Positions 1 to 9,528 of a stretch of 63,419 nucleotides of DNA are shown here, piece by piece (the first letter of the stretch is position 1; each line of letters opens with the position of its first letter). The notes under the pieces are model-generated. The model searched no databases. It worked only from the letters and a program-made list of their open reading frames with translations, and had not been told where the DNA came from. Both the position numbers and the translations under genes were made by a program. The stretch is from Rhodopirellula baltica. Its GTDB lineage: Bacteria; Planctomycetota; Planctomycetia; Pirellulales; Pirellulaceae. The stretch lies in NCBI GenBank assembly GCA_002901265.1, contig PPHI01000009.1, forward strand, positions 1 through 63,419. The letters run 5' to 3'.

Positions 1-660
1 GGTGCTCGTACTCGCAATCGGTTGCCAGGCGTTGGATTGTCTTCATCGGCCTAGTCGACCGCGCACCGATCAAACCGTGACATCAAGAGCGATCAATAGG
101 AAACGGAGGTTCCGTGAACTCCGATGGGCGGCATCCGATCGCACCATCCAGGCCGTCGACGAAACTTTTAAACCACGAAGTTCGCGAAGAACACGAAGAT
201 GGGATGGACATGACCACGGGCGTTGGTCATTGCGGTCACAACCTTCCGCGCGAACGTCGTCATTCACCGAGGCACGGCGAACGAGTTTGTAGTAAATCGA
301 TTGACGAGGACTCCGTGCCTTCGCGCGCAAGGAATAGTTCGCGGCGTCCCCACGACGACAGTTTGCAGTTCGCCGCTGACGACAAGTTTACTCGATCGGC
401 AGTGCGAAGGGTGACGAGCAGCGAATTGGCAGTCGGAACGTCAGGCGTCGGATTGCCTTCAATCGTGCTCAGCAATGCGGTGCTCGTAGTCGCTATCGGC
501 TGCCAGGCGTCGGCTTGTATTCATTGGCCGAGTCGACCGCGCACCGATCAAACCGCGACATCAAGAGCGATCAATAGGAAACTGAGGTTCCGTGAAATCG
601 GATGGGCGAGATTCGAGCGCAACAATCAGCAGTTTTGAAGAAAGGCGTCGGTCATTGCGG
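1..660. repeat. Degenerate direct duplication in gene-less DNA
   Basis: Bases 1-127 recur at about 478-607 with few changes; both contain GCGCACCGATCAAACCG and AAGAGCGATCAATAGGAAAC. A further shared piece (TCATTGCGGTCACAAC at about 230 and 651) follows each copy, so the stretch is a roughly 420-480 bp tandem duplication that has diverged. The open frames across it carry no recognisable domain and change frame between copies, so I call no gene from 1 to 773. Confidence 0.6.
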
Positions 661-773
661 TCACAACTACCAGCGTGAACGGTAGCCGTCACCGAGGTCG
701 GGCGGTGGACCGACCACTTCAATTGACACGACTCCCGACCTTCGCGTGCACGGCATTGCTACCCGCCCCAAGA

Positions 774-1226
774 TTAAAATTGAACGCGAAAGAACCGCGT
801 CGTTTCATTTGTCGTAACACTTGCGAAGGCGTCCTGAAACCTAGCATCGCAATTGAGCTCCAGTCGGTAGCCCTGGTCTTGGAGAAAGTCTTCGCAGAAT
901 CGCGATCCAAACCCGTCAACCCAGTGCCCGGATGTAAAGCTGATCAGCTTTTGAATTTCTGAATCCGACAACTCTTCCTTCGCAGTGTATCCGGTCGTCG
1001 CAAGAATCACATTCTCAGAATCGAGGTATTCAAGAACGAGTGTTCCGCCTGAGATCAATTTCTGAATCAGAGCCAGTTCCTCGGGATCGCCGTCGAAGAG
1101 GTTGTCGATCGGACGCTCATCGCAATACTCCAGTTTGTTAAAGCACCTCAGCGTTTGCTCGTCGTCGATGACGCGACGATTCTGATCAGTTACTTCGCAG
1201 TATCCACAGATCTTGATTTCGCACAT
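774..1226 (-). CDS. Hypothetical protein, 150 aa
   Basis: I do not recognise a family. I chose the ATG at 1226, giving an N-terminus MCEIKICGYCEVTDQ; the frame is open another 41 codons upstream but that part is basic and low quality. The N-terminus has Cys residues in a C-x5-C-x2-C arrangement (CEIKICGYC) that could bind metal. The rest is acidic, with mixed alpha/beta composition and no signal peptide or membrane segment. It stands alone among repeats, with no operon partner. The amino-acid composition looks like a real soluble protein and is unlike the Arg/Ser-rich shadow frames around it. Confidence 0.5.
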   Translation of the reverse strand: MCEIKICGYCEVTDQNRRVIDDEQTLRCFNKLEYCDERPIDNLFDGDPEELALIQKLISGGTLVLEYLDSENVILATTGYTAKEELSDSEIQKLISFTSGHWVDGFGSRFCEDFLQDQGYRLELNCDARFQDAFASVTTNETTRFFRVQF

Positions 1227-1659
1227 CGAAAAAAGAACGTTAATATTGGTAAAAATAGTTCGTCGGGTAACTACTAAATGTTGGTACTTCGCAGGCGGAT
1301 ATTGTACGGAATATTGGTAGTTGATGCGAGAATAAAACGGACCACCCATTGTGTTGGTGGCTAAACCTATCGTGCACTAATCCCCAGGCCCCTCGTCCAT
1401 ACTTGACTACGACCAGCGAACCCTTTCGCTCTTAAATGGACTGGTCCGCACAGAGACACCTCCCGCTACGGTGAGCTTGCTAGAACGCTCGGGACAAACA
1501 ACAACCAGCCAGAGTACCGACGCAGCCATACCCTCGACGGCCTACCGTGAGTTTTGCTTCGGCGACAGCAACAGCGGTTTACGGCGGGGACGCCAACTGA
1601 CTAGAGAACGATGAAAGTGCTTTGCTTCTGGCCGCATGGAAACCAGAAAGAGGTCCCAG

Positions 1660-2300
1660 GTGAAATTGACCTTCGGCCAATATTGGTTGCTGGCGCTCGG
1701 GAACCTACGGCGTTGCCGCAGGCTACGGTAAGCGTGACCTTCGGCCAAAAGACTCGAGACATCACCGGGACACGCGCCTGGGCAAGCTTCGCAGATCCGA
1801 ATGACAATGAATGCGTTGCCGATGCGAGAGAACCTACGGCGCTGCCGCAGGCTACGGTGAGGATGACCTTCGGCCAAAAGATCTGGGACATCGCTGGGAT
1901 CACGTTCGGGTGAGATTCGCAGACCCGACCGACAATGCACGCGTTGTCGATGCGAGCGGGAGATGGGAGCCAGGGATCGGGTTGGCGAGCCGACACTAAG
2001 TACGTTCCCACGCAGCGGCATGCTGGATCTGGAGCGACGGGGGCGGCGAGCATTATCGCTGGTACTGAGATGCTGCGGGGCGACTCCGGGTGAAATTGAC
2101 CTTCGGCCAATGCTAATTGCTGGCGTTCGGGAACCTACGGCGTTGCCGTAGGCTACGGTGAGTGTGACCTTCGGCCAAAAGATTTGGATCATCGCCGGGA
2201 CACACGACAGGGTGATCCTCGAAGATCCGACCGACGATGGGCGCGCTGTAATTGCGAGCGAGAGATGGGAGCTTTCGGCGATTGTGACCTGCGGCCAAAA
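1660..2300. repeat. Composite intergenic repeat array (CTTCGGCCAA family)
   Basis: A composite unit recurs three times. Its core CCTACGGCG..GCAGGCTACGG begins at 1704, 1833 and 2134 and is followed each time by GACCTTCGGCCAAAAGA. Two copies (1667 and 2095) are also preceded by ATTGACCTTCGGCCAA. A linker of the type GCAGATCCGA..GACAATG occurs near 1790, 1920 and 2222, and a lone final piece lies near 2286. The array is non-coding by appearance: the long minus frame across it only translates the repeats. The rest of 1227-2442 shows no gene. Confidence 0.7.
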
Positions 2301-2442
2301 GACCGTGGAAATCGTGAGTGGCCTTATGGCGATACCCCTACGCGAATCGCCAACTGGTTCCCTACTACTGCCGGACGAGACTGCGGCGGGGACTTGGCTT
2401 CGGTGGTAGAACCAGAGACAGCTGGCGGTGTAGGATGACCGC

Positions 2443-3138
2443 ATGACATCGCCCAACCCGCCCTACTTGGCCCGGCCGCTTCCGGGCGTCTCTCCGCCGA
2501 GCCACAAGCAGGTCTCGCAGTGCCTGATCAGCTTTGGCAGCAACCTGGGTGACCGCTTCGACCTGATCGCGGTTGCGGCAGAGGAAATTTCGCGGTGGGA
2601 CGTGATCAGTAACGAGAAGCCTCTGGAAACGAGCCGGCTTTTCGAAACGCCTCCGATCGGCGGCCCCGGCGGGCAAGAGCCATTCCTCAATGCCGTCGGC
2701 GCGTTTGAAACGACCGCACCGGCTCGAGAGATCCTCCACCGCCTGCAACAACTCGAAGATCGCCTTGGCCGTCAGCGCCGCCGACGCTGGGACGCACGCT
2801 CGATTGATCTCGATGTTGTTCTGCATGGACGACTGGTCGGTGGCGCGAGCGGACTCGTCGTCCCACACCCGCGATACACCGCCCGGCGGTTTGTGCTGCA
2901 GCCGGCCTGCGACGTCGTGCCACACTTCCGCGACCCGAGGTTCGGCTGGACGATGCGCGAGCTCCATGACCACCTGCTTGAAGAAGCCCCGTCACTCGCG
3001 CTCGTCACTGGATCACAGTCATTGCGAGAACTGATCTGCCAACGACTCGAAACAGAACACGGCATCCGGTATCTACGCCAGCAAGACTTCACCGACACGT
3101 CGCAATCGAGCGACACGCGACTGAAACGGCGTGGGTGA
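2443..3138 (+). CDS. folK: 2-amino-4-hydroxy-6-hydroxymethyldihydropteridine pyrophosphokinase (HPPK)
   Basis: Transfers pyrophosphate from ATP to 6-hydroxymethyl-7,8-dihydropterin in cytosolic folate synthesis. Family motifs are in order: the N-terminal SFGSNLGDR, the pterin/loop segment FETPPIGGPGGQEPFLNAV, the catalytic and Mg-binding block RRWDARSIDLDVVLHG with its two Asp residues, and the closing VPHPRYTARRFVLQP. HPPKs are usually about 160 aa; this one is 231 aa, with about 25 extra N-terminal residues and a C-terminal extension after residue 180 that matches no HPPK motif I know. The stop overlaps a GTG start of the next ORF (GTGA), so translation may be coupled or the two frames were once one protein. 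Confidence 0.93.
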   Translation: MTSPNPPYLARPLPGVSPPSHKQVSQCLISFGSNLGDRFDLIAVAAEEISRWDVISNEKPLETSRLFETPPIGGPGGQEPFLNAVGAFETTAPAREILHRLQQLEDRLGRQRRRRWDARSIDLDVVLHGRLVGGASGLVVPHPRYTARRFVLQPACDVVPHFRDPRFGWTMRELHDHLLEEAPSLALVTGSQSLRELICQRLETEHGIRYLRQQDFTDTSQSSDTRLKRRG

Positions 3139-3431
3139 CCGACGGACTTCCCGGTGCGCCCCACCAATTCAGCAGTCGGTCGACAGCAAAAGGGGCGGCC
3201 GCTTCGATGCCACGCTTGCTGGTACGACTCCACCGAGTGGAGGAAAACCTCCGCTGGCCCGCTCCACACCTGATGTGGCCGGGCGGATGGCAATGGCCGG
3301 AATACCGATTGGAGTGCAGTGATATTGACTGGGCTATTCGCGAGCTAGCCTCTGCATATGACTCGATGCGCTGTGAAGCGACTCCGGTCAGCGAAGACGG
3401 AAGCTGGTGGTTCCCAGAATCGACTGAATGA
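3135..3431 (+). CDS. Possible small protein coupled to folK, 98 aa
   Basis: A GTG start overlaps the folK stop as GTGA, the typical arrangement of a translationally coupled gene. The product is Trp-rich (pairs such as GWQWPEYRLE and SWWFPES) and ends IDWAIRELASAYDSM followed by a short tail. Codon third positions look like those of neighbouring genes. I do not recognise a family. It could instead be the last third of a longer C-terminal folK domain separated by a frameshift, since the folK extension just upstream also lacks a clear end. Nothing resembling a gene fills the remaining space to 3678. Confidence 0.35.
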   Translation: MTDGLPGAPHQFSSRSTAKGAAASMPRLLVRLHRVEENLRWPAPHLMWPGGWQWPEYRLECSDIDWAIRELASAYDSMRCEATPVSEDGSWWFPESTE

Positions 3432-3678
3432 AAGCAACCGATTCGTCCGATCAAGTCAAACCGATGCGGATCACAACCGTCAAACTCGCAGGATTTGCTA
3501 CAACAGATCCACGGTGCGACGATGAGCCACACGACTTGAGATGGAAAGTTAGCGACACAATGTCGCTCGCACCAACGATGCCCTTGTCAATTCGCCCGCG
3601 CTCACCCGATACTTCGCATCCTCGAAAGTACCCGTCGAACTTTTCTGCGCGTAAAGCGTCCGGCATTACTGCCGGTCG

Positions 3679-4398
3679 ATGATCATGGAACGTTTTCTAT
3701 TTCCGCGGTGGACCAATCCCTTCCTTCTAGTCCTCGGTGCTGCCATTGGCGGCGGCGGGCTGTTTGCAGCTGCCATGGGGGGCCTGTTAACGGACCCCGT
3801 GACACTGAATATTGGCTATCAGCCAACACAGCCGGTGCCGTTCAGCCACGCGATTCACGCGGGGCAGTTAAAGCTGGACTGTCGGTATTGCCACAACACC
3901 GTGTTTGATGCCTCACATGCAGCTGTCCCTCCTACGGCGACCTGCATCAACTGCCACAGCCCCAAAAACGAAGCCGGCCAAACGTCGTTGGCAGCGGTTC
4001 AAGCGGACAGCTTGAATCTCAAGCCAATCCACGAAAGCTGGAAATCGGGTAAGAGCATGCAGTGGATTCGCATCCACAACCTCCCCGAGTTCGTTTACTT
4101 CAACCACTCCGCCCACGTGAACTCCGGCGTCAGCTGCGTTTCCTGCCACGGTCGAATCGACCAGATGGAAAAGGTCTACCAGCACGAAGAGCTGTCGATG
4201 GCGTGGTGTATCGGTTGTCACCAAAATCCAAACGAACACCTTCGTCCGAAAGAGTTTGTCACCAAGCTTGATTGGGAACCTTCGGATGACTTCTGGAAAG
4301 AACATTACGACGTCGCGAATCAAGAAGAGTTCGCGTTGAAGGTTCGTGAAGAAGAAAGCATCAATCCCCAACGACACTGTGCGGTTTGCCACCGCTAA
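3679..4398 (+). CDS. actA: Alternative Complex III pentaheme cytochrome c subunit ActA
   Basis: First gene of the respiratory operon. ActA carries electrons from the ACIII iron-sulfur/quinol module toward cytochrome c on the periplasmic side. One hydrophobic anchor (about residues 14-38) is followed by a globular domain with five heme c motifs: CRYCH 68-72, CINCH 89-93, CVSCH 153-157, CIGCH 177-181 and CAVCH 234-238. Many extra His residues can serve as sixth ligands. The 239-residue length fits ActA. Two ATGs (3679 and 3685) could start it; neither has a strong Shine-Dalgarno. It is followed by a 189-nt gap with a hairpin before actB. Confidence 0.95.
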   Translation: MIMERFLFPRWTNPFLLVLGAAIGGGGLFAAAMGGLLTDPVTLNIGYQPTQPVPFSHAIHAGQLKLDCRYCHNTVFDASHAAVPPTATCINCHSPKNEAGQTSLAAVQADSLNLKPIHESWKSGKSMQWIRIHNLPEFVYFNHSAHVNSGVSCVSCHGRIDQMEKVYQHEELSMAWCIGCHQNPNEHLRPKEFVTKLDWEPSDDFWKEHYDVANQEEFALKVREEESINPQRHCAVCHR

Positions 4399-4464
4399 AC
4401 GGATCCGCCCCGCTTTGCCGGGCACCCCGTTTACCAAACATCCCCACAACAACATCGCTTCACC

Positions 4465-4496
4465 GCGATAGCACCACGCGACGGCGTAGCTATCGC
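4465..4496. other. Hairpin between actA and actB
   Basis: A perfect 8-bp inverted repeat, GCGATAGC/GCTATCGC, with a 16-nt loop lies in the 189-nt actA-actB gap. There is no T-run, so it is more likely an RNA-processing, stability or attenuation element that sets the actA:actB ratio than a full terminator. Function is inferred. Confidence 0.45.
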
Positions 4497-4587
4497 AACA
4501 GGGGCGATCTACGGTTCCCACAATCCAATCCAGTCCCGGCAGGCAAGCCGAATTCGCCGCGCCAGCAACTGATCGATTCAAACCAAG

Positions 4588-7500
4588 ATGACGCAAAAGC
4601 AATCCAGCAAGAACAGCCAAGCTCCTAACTACTGGCGTAGTCTTTCGGAGTTAAATGGCAGTTCGGAGTTCAAGGAAAAGTTTTTACACCGCGAATTCCC
4701 CGTTGCCGCTTCGGAATTTCCCGAAGGCGTTTCCAGACGACGCTGGATGCAATTGATGGGCGCCTCGCTAGCGATGGCCGGCGTAGCCGGTTGCCGCTAT
4801 CCCGAAGAGGTTATTGCCCCCTTCGTGATTCGCCCCGAAGGCCGTGTTCCGGGTGAATTCTACGAGCGTGCGACCAACTTCGAGCTCGCCGGAACGGTTC
4901 ACAACCTGATCGTCCGCTGCTTCGACGGCCGCCCACAGCACGTCGAGCCGAACACCACGCACCCTTCGTCCGCCGGAACGAACACCTACGTTCAGGCATC
5001 GATCCTTGGTCTTTACGACCCGGACCGTTCTCGCGGCGATGACGGCCCTGTGCTGAAGCGAATCGGCGATGCTCGTAAGCAAGAGACGACCTGGGAAGAC
5101 TTCTTCACCGTCGGCCGTGCGGCGATCAAGAAAGCCGCCAGCAACAACGAAGGCAAGGGCTTCGCGCTGCTGACTTCGCCGACCGAATCGCCGACAACGG
5201 TCCGCATGCTCGCCGAGTTGCAAGCGAAACTGCCTCAAGCGACGATCGCATCCTACAACACCATCGATGGTGGCGTGATGCGTCAAGCGACTCAGCAAAT
5301 GCTGGGAACCGCTTGCGAACAGTCACTGGACCTCAGCAAGGCCAAAGTCATCTTCGTACTCGGTGCTGACCCACTGGGCAACGATCCCGGATCGCTTCTC
5401 GCGTCACGCACCTTCGCCGAGAAACGCGATCCCACCACCGGCGAAATGAGCCGGTTGTACGTCGCCGAAGCTGGTTACAGCGTGACCGGAACCATGGCTG
5501 ACACACGCCTGGCCGTCCGTCCAAGTCAAATGCCTGCGTTCCTGGCCGAAGTTGGCCGGGGCGTCGACCGATTGAAAGCCGGTGAAAGCCACGACGATCA
5601 TTCGCATGATGAACTTCCGTTTAACCACGAAGACATCACCGCGACCGAACGCCAAGAACGATTCCTCGATTGCCTTGTTCACGACATCCATGCCGCTGGT
5701 GAACAAGCGGTTGTGATCGTCGGTACCGGACTTGGCGCTGACGCTGTTGCCGCCGGAATCGAACTGAACAAAAAGCTCGGATCGCTCGGCACCATCCAAA
5801 CGTTCACACCGTGTGCCGACCGCGACCTGCAAACCAAGTCGCTCGCCGAATTGGTTGACGCAATCAACGCTGGTGACATCGAAACATTGATGATCGCCGG
5901 CAACAACCCGCTGGTCACCGCTCCTGGCGATGTTGATGTCGCCGCGGCGATTGGCAAGGTTAAACAAACGGTTTACCTGGGCGAGTACGACGACGAGACC
6001 GCCGTCTTGTGCAACTGGTCGTTGCCAATGTCGCATCCACTCGAATCGTGGAGCGACTGCGTCAACGGGCAAGGCTATTACGGCATCGGTCAGCCACAAA
6101 TCCTGCCATTGATGGGCGGACGCACGCTTGCCGAAGTCATCGCGTTCTTGATTGAAAGCGAAGTCACCGACCCGATGCTGATCGTCCGCAAGACCGCTGA
6201 CGAAATCGCTGGCAAGTCGCTGAAAGAACGCGAATGGCGACAATTGCTGCACGACGGATTCTCGGACGCCCTGAAAGGCCCTGCCGCGATCAGCGACGTC
6301 AGCGGAACCGCCAAAGAACTGCCCAGCGAAACGCCTGAAGTCGTCGCGGCGAAGGACATCGACGAGAACAACTTCGAAGTCGTCTTCACCGTGCCCGACG
6401 GTCTTTACGACGGCCGCTTTGCCAACAACGGTTGGTTGCAAGAATTGCCACAACCGATCACCAAGCTGACTTGGGGCAACGGAGCTTTGATCGGCCCCGC
6501 GACTGCCGCGAAGCTGGGAATCAAGCACGGTTACTACATCACGCTGCGTCGCGGCGAATCGAAGATTGAACTGCCCGTTTACGAAGTTCCCGGTATCGCT
6601 CCCGGCGTCGTGACGGTCTCGATCGGATACGGACGAACCCGCGCCGGCATGGTCGGCGGTATGACCGACTACAGCGTCGACGCCGTTGGTATCGATGTTT
6701 CGCCGATCCGCACCACGGATTCGATGTCGATTGCCTACTCGGTCGAAGCCCGACCGAACTACAGCGAGTACGAATTCGCGACCACCCAGAACCACTGGGC
6801 CATCGATGAACTTGGACGCGAAGAAACCGAACGCCGTAGCTACAACTTGGTCCGTGAAGGCACCGTCGAACTGTTGAACAAGGTTCCGACTTTCGCGAAC
6901 GAACAACCGAAAGCTCCTCACGTTCCCAAAGTCGGCGAATACGGATCGCTTCAATACGAGCCGATCCAAGAGATCGAAAAAGACCCCGCATTCGACTTTG
7001 CACCGCAGTGGGGTATGGCAATCGACTTGTCGAAGTGCCTCGGCTGCAACGCCTGTGTGGTCGCTTGCCAAAGCGAAAACAACGTGCCGATCGTCGGTGC
7101 GGAACAAGTTCGCAACAGCCGTGAAATGCACTGGTTGCGTATCGACACGTACTTCCAAGGCGACGCCGACGACGCTCAAGTCGTCCACCAGCCGATGGCT
7201 TGTATCCACTGCGAAACCGCACCTTGCGAACAGGTTTGCCCGGTCGCCGCGACCGTCCACACCAACGAAGGCATCAACGCGATGGCTTACAACCGGTGTA
7301 TCGGAACGCGTTACTGTGCGAACAACTGCCCGGTGAAGGTCCGTCGCTTTAATTACTTCAATTACAACGCCGAAGTCGGCGTTGGCTACGGCGTCGAAGC
7401 CTTTCCGAGTGCTATCGAAAAAGCCAACCGCAAGCTTCAAGCACTGGTCCTCAACCCCGAGGTCACCGTGCGTGGCCGCGGTGTCATGGAAAAGTGCACC

Positions 7501-7929
7501 TACTGCGTCCAACGCGTCGAAAAGGCGAAAATCCACGCTCGCAAAGAAGGCCGCAAGATCGAAGACGGCGACGTCATCACCGCTTGCCAGGCCGCCTGCA
7601 GCACCAACGCGATCGACTTCGGAAACATCAGTGACGAAGAATCGGTCGTCGCCAAAAAGCACGCCGATACCCGTGCGTACGGCATGCTCGAGCAACTCAA
7701 CATCAAGCCACGCACGATGTACCTCGCTCGCGTTCGCAACCCTCACCCACGCTTGAAAACCACCCAACAGATCGAAGACTTGGCCACCATCGAAGCCCAC
7801 CACGGGCACGGCGGTCACGGTGAAGGCGATGGGCACGACGAACATGCTGCGGATGCACACGGCGAAGCCGCACACAATGACTCCGCACACAGCGATGAAC
7901 ACCACGGCGAAGAGCAACACGCCGAATAA
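4588..7929 (+). CDS. actB: Alternative Complex III molybdopterin-like/iron-sulfur subunit ActB
   Basis: Largest ACIII subunit, periplasmic and probably Tat-exported. Near residue 48 a twin-arginine SRRRWMQLMG is followed by a hydrophobic stretch ending in GVAGC. Residues about 80-760 form a MopB-like domain (known ActB proteins carry no molybdopterin). Residues about 800-1020 form the Fe-S domain with four cysteine clusters: CLGCNACVVAC, CIHCETAPCEQVC, CIGTRYCANNC and CTYC..CQAAC, for one 3Fe-4S and three 4Fe-4S centres as known in the family. The fused arrangement matches other ACIIIs. The last about 45 residues are extremely rich in His, Gly, Asp and Glu, a likely metal-binding tail. The long antisense frame across this gene is a composition artefact. 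Confidence 0.95.
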   Translation: MTQKQSSKNSQAPNYWRSLSELNGSSEFKEKFLHREFPVAASEFPEGVSRRRWMQLMGASLAMAGVAGCRYPEEVIAPFVIRPEGRVPGEFYERATNFELAGTVHNLIVRCFDGRPQHVEPNTTHPSSAGTNTYVQASILGLYDPDRSRGDDGPVLKRIGDARKQETTWEDFFTVGRAAIKKAASNNEGKGFALLTSPTESPTTVRMLAELQAKLPQATIASYNTIDGGVMRQATQQMLGTACEQSLDLSKAKVIFVLGADPLGNDPGSLLASRTFAEKRDPTTGEMSRLYVAEAGYSVTGTMADTRLAVRPSQMPAFLAEVGRGVDRLKAGESHDDHSHDELPFNHEDITATERQERFLDCLVHDIHAAGEQAVVIVGTGLGADAVAAGIELNKKLGSLGTIQTFTPCADRDLQTKSLAELVDAINAGDIETLMIAGNNPLVTAPGDVDVAAAIGKVKQTVYLGEYDDETAVLCNWSLPMSHPLESWSDCVNGQGYYGIGQPQILPLMGGRTLAEVIAFLIESEVTDPMLIVRKTADEIAGKSLKEREWRQLLHDGFSDALKGPAAISDVSGTAKELPSETPEVVAAKDIDENNFEVVFTVPDGLYDGRFANNGWLQELPQPITKLTWGNGALIGPATAAKLGIKHGYYITLRRGESKIELPVYEVPGIAPGVVTVSIGYGRTRAGMVGGMTDYSVDAVGIDVSPIRTTDSMSIAYSVEARPNYSEYEFATTQNHWAIDELGREETERRSYNLVREGTVELLNKVPTFANEQPKAPHVPKVGEYGSLQYEPIQEIEKDPAFDFAPQWGMAIDLSKCLGCNACVVACQSENNVPIVGAEQVRNSREMHWLRIDTYFQGDADDAQVVHQPMACIHCETAPCEQVCPVAATVHTNEGINAMAYNRCIGTRYCANNCPVKVRRFNYFNYNAEVGVGYGVEAFPSAIEKANRKLQALVLNPEVTVRGRGVMEKCTYCVQRVEKAKIHARKEGRKIEDGDVITACQAACSTNAIDFGNISDEESVVAKKHADTRAYGMLEQLNIKPRTMYLARVRNPHPRLKTTQQIEDLATIEAHHGHGGHGEGDGHDEHAADAHGEAAHNDSAHSDEHHGEEQHAE

Positions 7930-8024
7930 TTGACACTTGCAGCCACGGGCAACGACTAAGTTTGTCGGCCCGTCGCGCCCCGCACAATCCAGACGAAGAC
8001 CTCTTCAACCAATAAGAACGTTTC

Positions 8025-9449
8025 ATGTCACTGGCCATTCCAAACGGACTGGATAACACCGTCGAACGACCCGGCGAACGCGCCCCACTCGTTCTCGGTA
8101 ATACGAATTATCACGACATCACCGAATCGGTCTGCCAAGTTGCCGAGCGTAAGCCAAGTGCCGGTTGGGTTGGCGGGTTCCTGGTCGCGTTTGCACTGCT
8201 GCAGATGCTGGGCTTGCTGATCGTTTACTTGATCTACACCGGTGTCGGCGTCTGGGGTAACCGTGCTCCGATTTTCTGGGGCTGGCCGATTGTAAACTTC
8301 GTTTTCTGGGTCGGTATTGGCCACGCGGGAACGCTGATTAGTGCGATCCTTTACCTGTTCCGCCAAGAATGGCGAACCAGTATCAACCGCGCCGCCGAAG
8401 CGATGACGATCTTCGCCGTTGCCTGTGCAGGTACCTTTCCAGGTATCCACGTCGGCCGCGCCTGGCTGGCGTTTTGGCTCGCACCGTACCCCAGCTTGAA
8501 CCTCTGGATGTGGCCACAATTCCGCAGCCCGCTGCTGTGGGACGTTTTCGCGGTTTCAACCTACGGCACCGTGTCGCTGTTGTTCTGGTACATGGGGATG
8601 GTTCCCGATTTGGCGACCTTCCGTGACCGCAGCAAAAACAAATATCGCCGCATGATCTACGGCCTGCTGTGCCTGGGATGGAGCGGATCGTCGCGTCACT
8701 GGATGCGATACGAAAAGGCCTACGCGATTCTGGCCGCCTTGGCTGCCCCGCTGGTTCTCTCGGTACACACGATCGTTTCGTTTGACTTCGCGGTTTCGCA
8801 AGTTCCCGGTTGGCACACAACGATCTTCCCACCGTACTTCGTCGCGGGTGCGATCTTCAGCGGTTTCGCGATGGTGCTCACGCTGATGATCCCGGCTCGC
8901 TCGATGCTGAACCTGGAAAAACTGATCACGATCCGGCACTTGGAAAACATGTGCAAGATCATCCTGGCAACCGGCTCACTGGTCGGTCTCGCCTACGGAA
9001 CAGAATTCTTCATCGCCTGGTACGGACAGGTGCCCGCTGAGCAATTCGCGTTCATCAACCGTGCCTTCGGGCCTTATTGGTGGGCTTACTGGACCATGGT
9101 TTCCTGCAACGTGATCAGCCCACAGCTGTTCTGGTTCAAGAAATGCCGCACCACACCTTGGATCATCGTCGTGGTCTGCATCTTCGTGAACATCGGGATG
9201 TGGTTCGAACGCTTCGTGATCACGATCACCAGTTTGTCACGCGACTACCTGCCCAGTGCCTGGGCGTACTTTTCACCGACCTGGGTCGATTGGGGAATGC
9301 TGATCGGTTCGTTCGGACTGTTCTTTACCTTGTTCCTGCTGTTCTGCCGTACCCTGCCGGTGATCAACATGGCCGAAGTCAAATCGAGCTTGGCCAAGCA
9401 ACATCACATGGCACATGCCGCAGCCGAGCACGGTGAAGCAGAACATTAA
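8025..9449 (+). CDS. actC: Alternative Complex III quinol-oxidising membrane subunit ActC (NrfD-like)
   Basis: A 474-residue polytopic protein of the NrfD/PsrC fold with about ten membrane helices starting near residue 47 ([20 protein letters not shown]). In ACIII this subunit forms the quinol-binding site next to ActB. Characteristic features are the [21 protein letters not shown] stretch, in which conserved His and Arg line the quinone pocket, the GIHVGR turn and a loop with [16 protein letters not shown]. The C-terminus ends in a short His/Ala/Glu tail ([15 protein letters not shown]), echoing the ActB tail. It lies 95 nt after actB and 79 nt before the next gene, in the same operon. Confidence 0.95.
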   Translation: MSLAIPNGLDNTVERPGERAPLVLGNTNYHDITESVCQVAERKPSAGWVGGFLVAFALLQMLGLLIVYLIYTGVGVWGNRAPIFWGWPIVNFVFWVGIGHAGTLISAILYLFRQEWRTSINRAAEAMTIFAVACAGTFPGIHVGRAWLAFWLAPYPSLNLWMWPQFRSPLLWDVFAVSTYGTVSLLFWYMGMVPDLATFRDRSKNKYRRMIYGLLCLGWSGSSRHWMRYEKAYAILAALAAPLVLSVHTIVSFDFAVSQVPGWHTTIFPPYFVAGAIFSGFAMVLTLMIPARSMLNLEKLITIRHLENMCKIILATGSLVGLAYGTEFFIAWYGQVPAEQFAFINRAFGPYWWAYWTMVSCNVISPQLFWFKKCRTTPWIIVVVCIFVNIGMWFERFVITITSLSRDYLPSAWAYFSPTWVDWGMLIGSFGLFFTLFLLFCRTLPVINMAEVKSSLAKQHHMAHAAAEHGEAEH

Positions 9450-9528
9450 GAAAGGCGACGATTCACAGAGTCAGAGCTTTTGGCGCCAAGTTACGAAACA
9501 TTTATTCAAGCACTTGTGATCTGTTTCG

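Noticed and set aside
1542-2456. 304-aa minus-strand open frame before folK
   Set aside because: It only translates the composite repeats (LLAEGH, SLRQRRRF recurring) and shows no protein-like composition.
3428-3682. 84-aa plus frame between the folK region and actA
   Set aside because: No RBS, no protein-like pattern; it runs into the actA start and is probably leader DNA.
5404-7920. 838-aa antisense frame across actB
   Set aside because: Val/Asp/Arg-rich mirror of a strongly biased gene on the other strand; actB has full domain support. The same holds for the 526-aa antisense frame across coxA.
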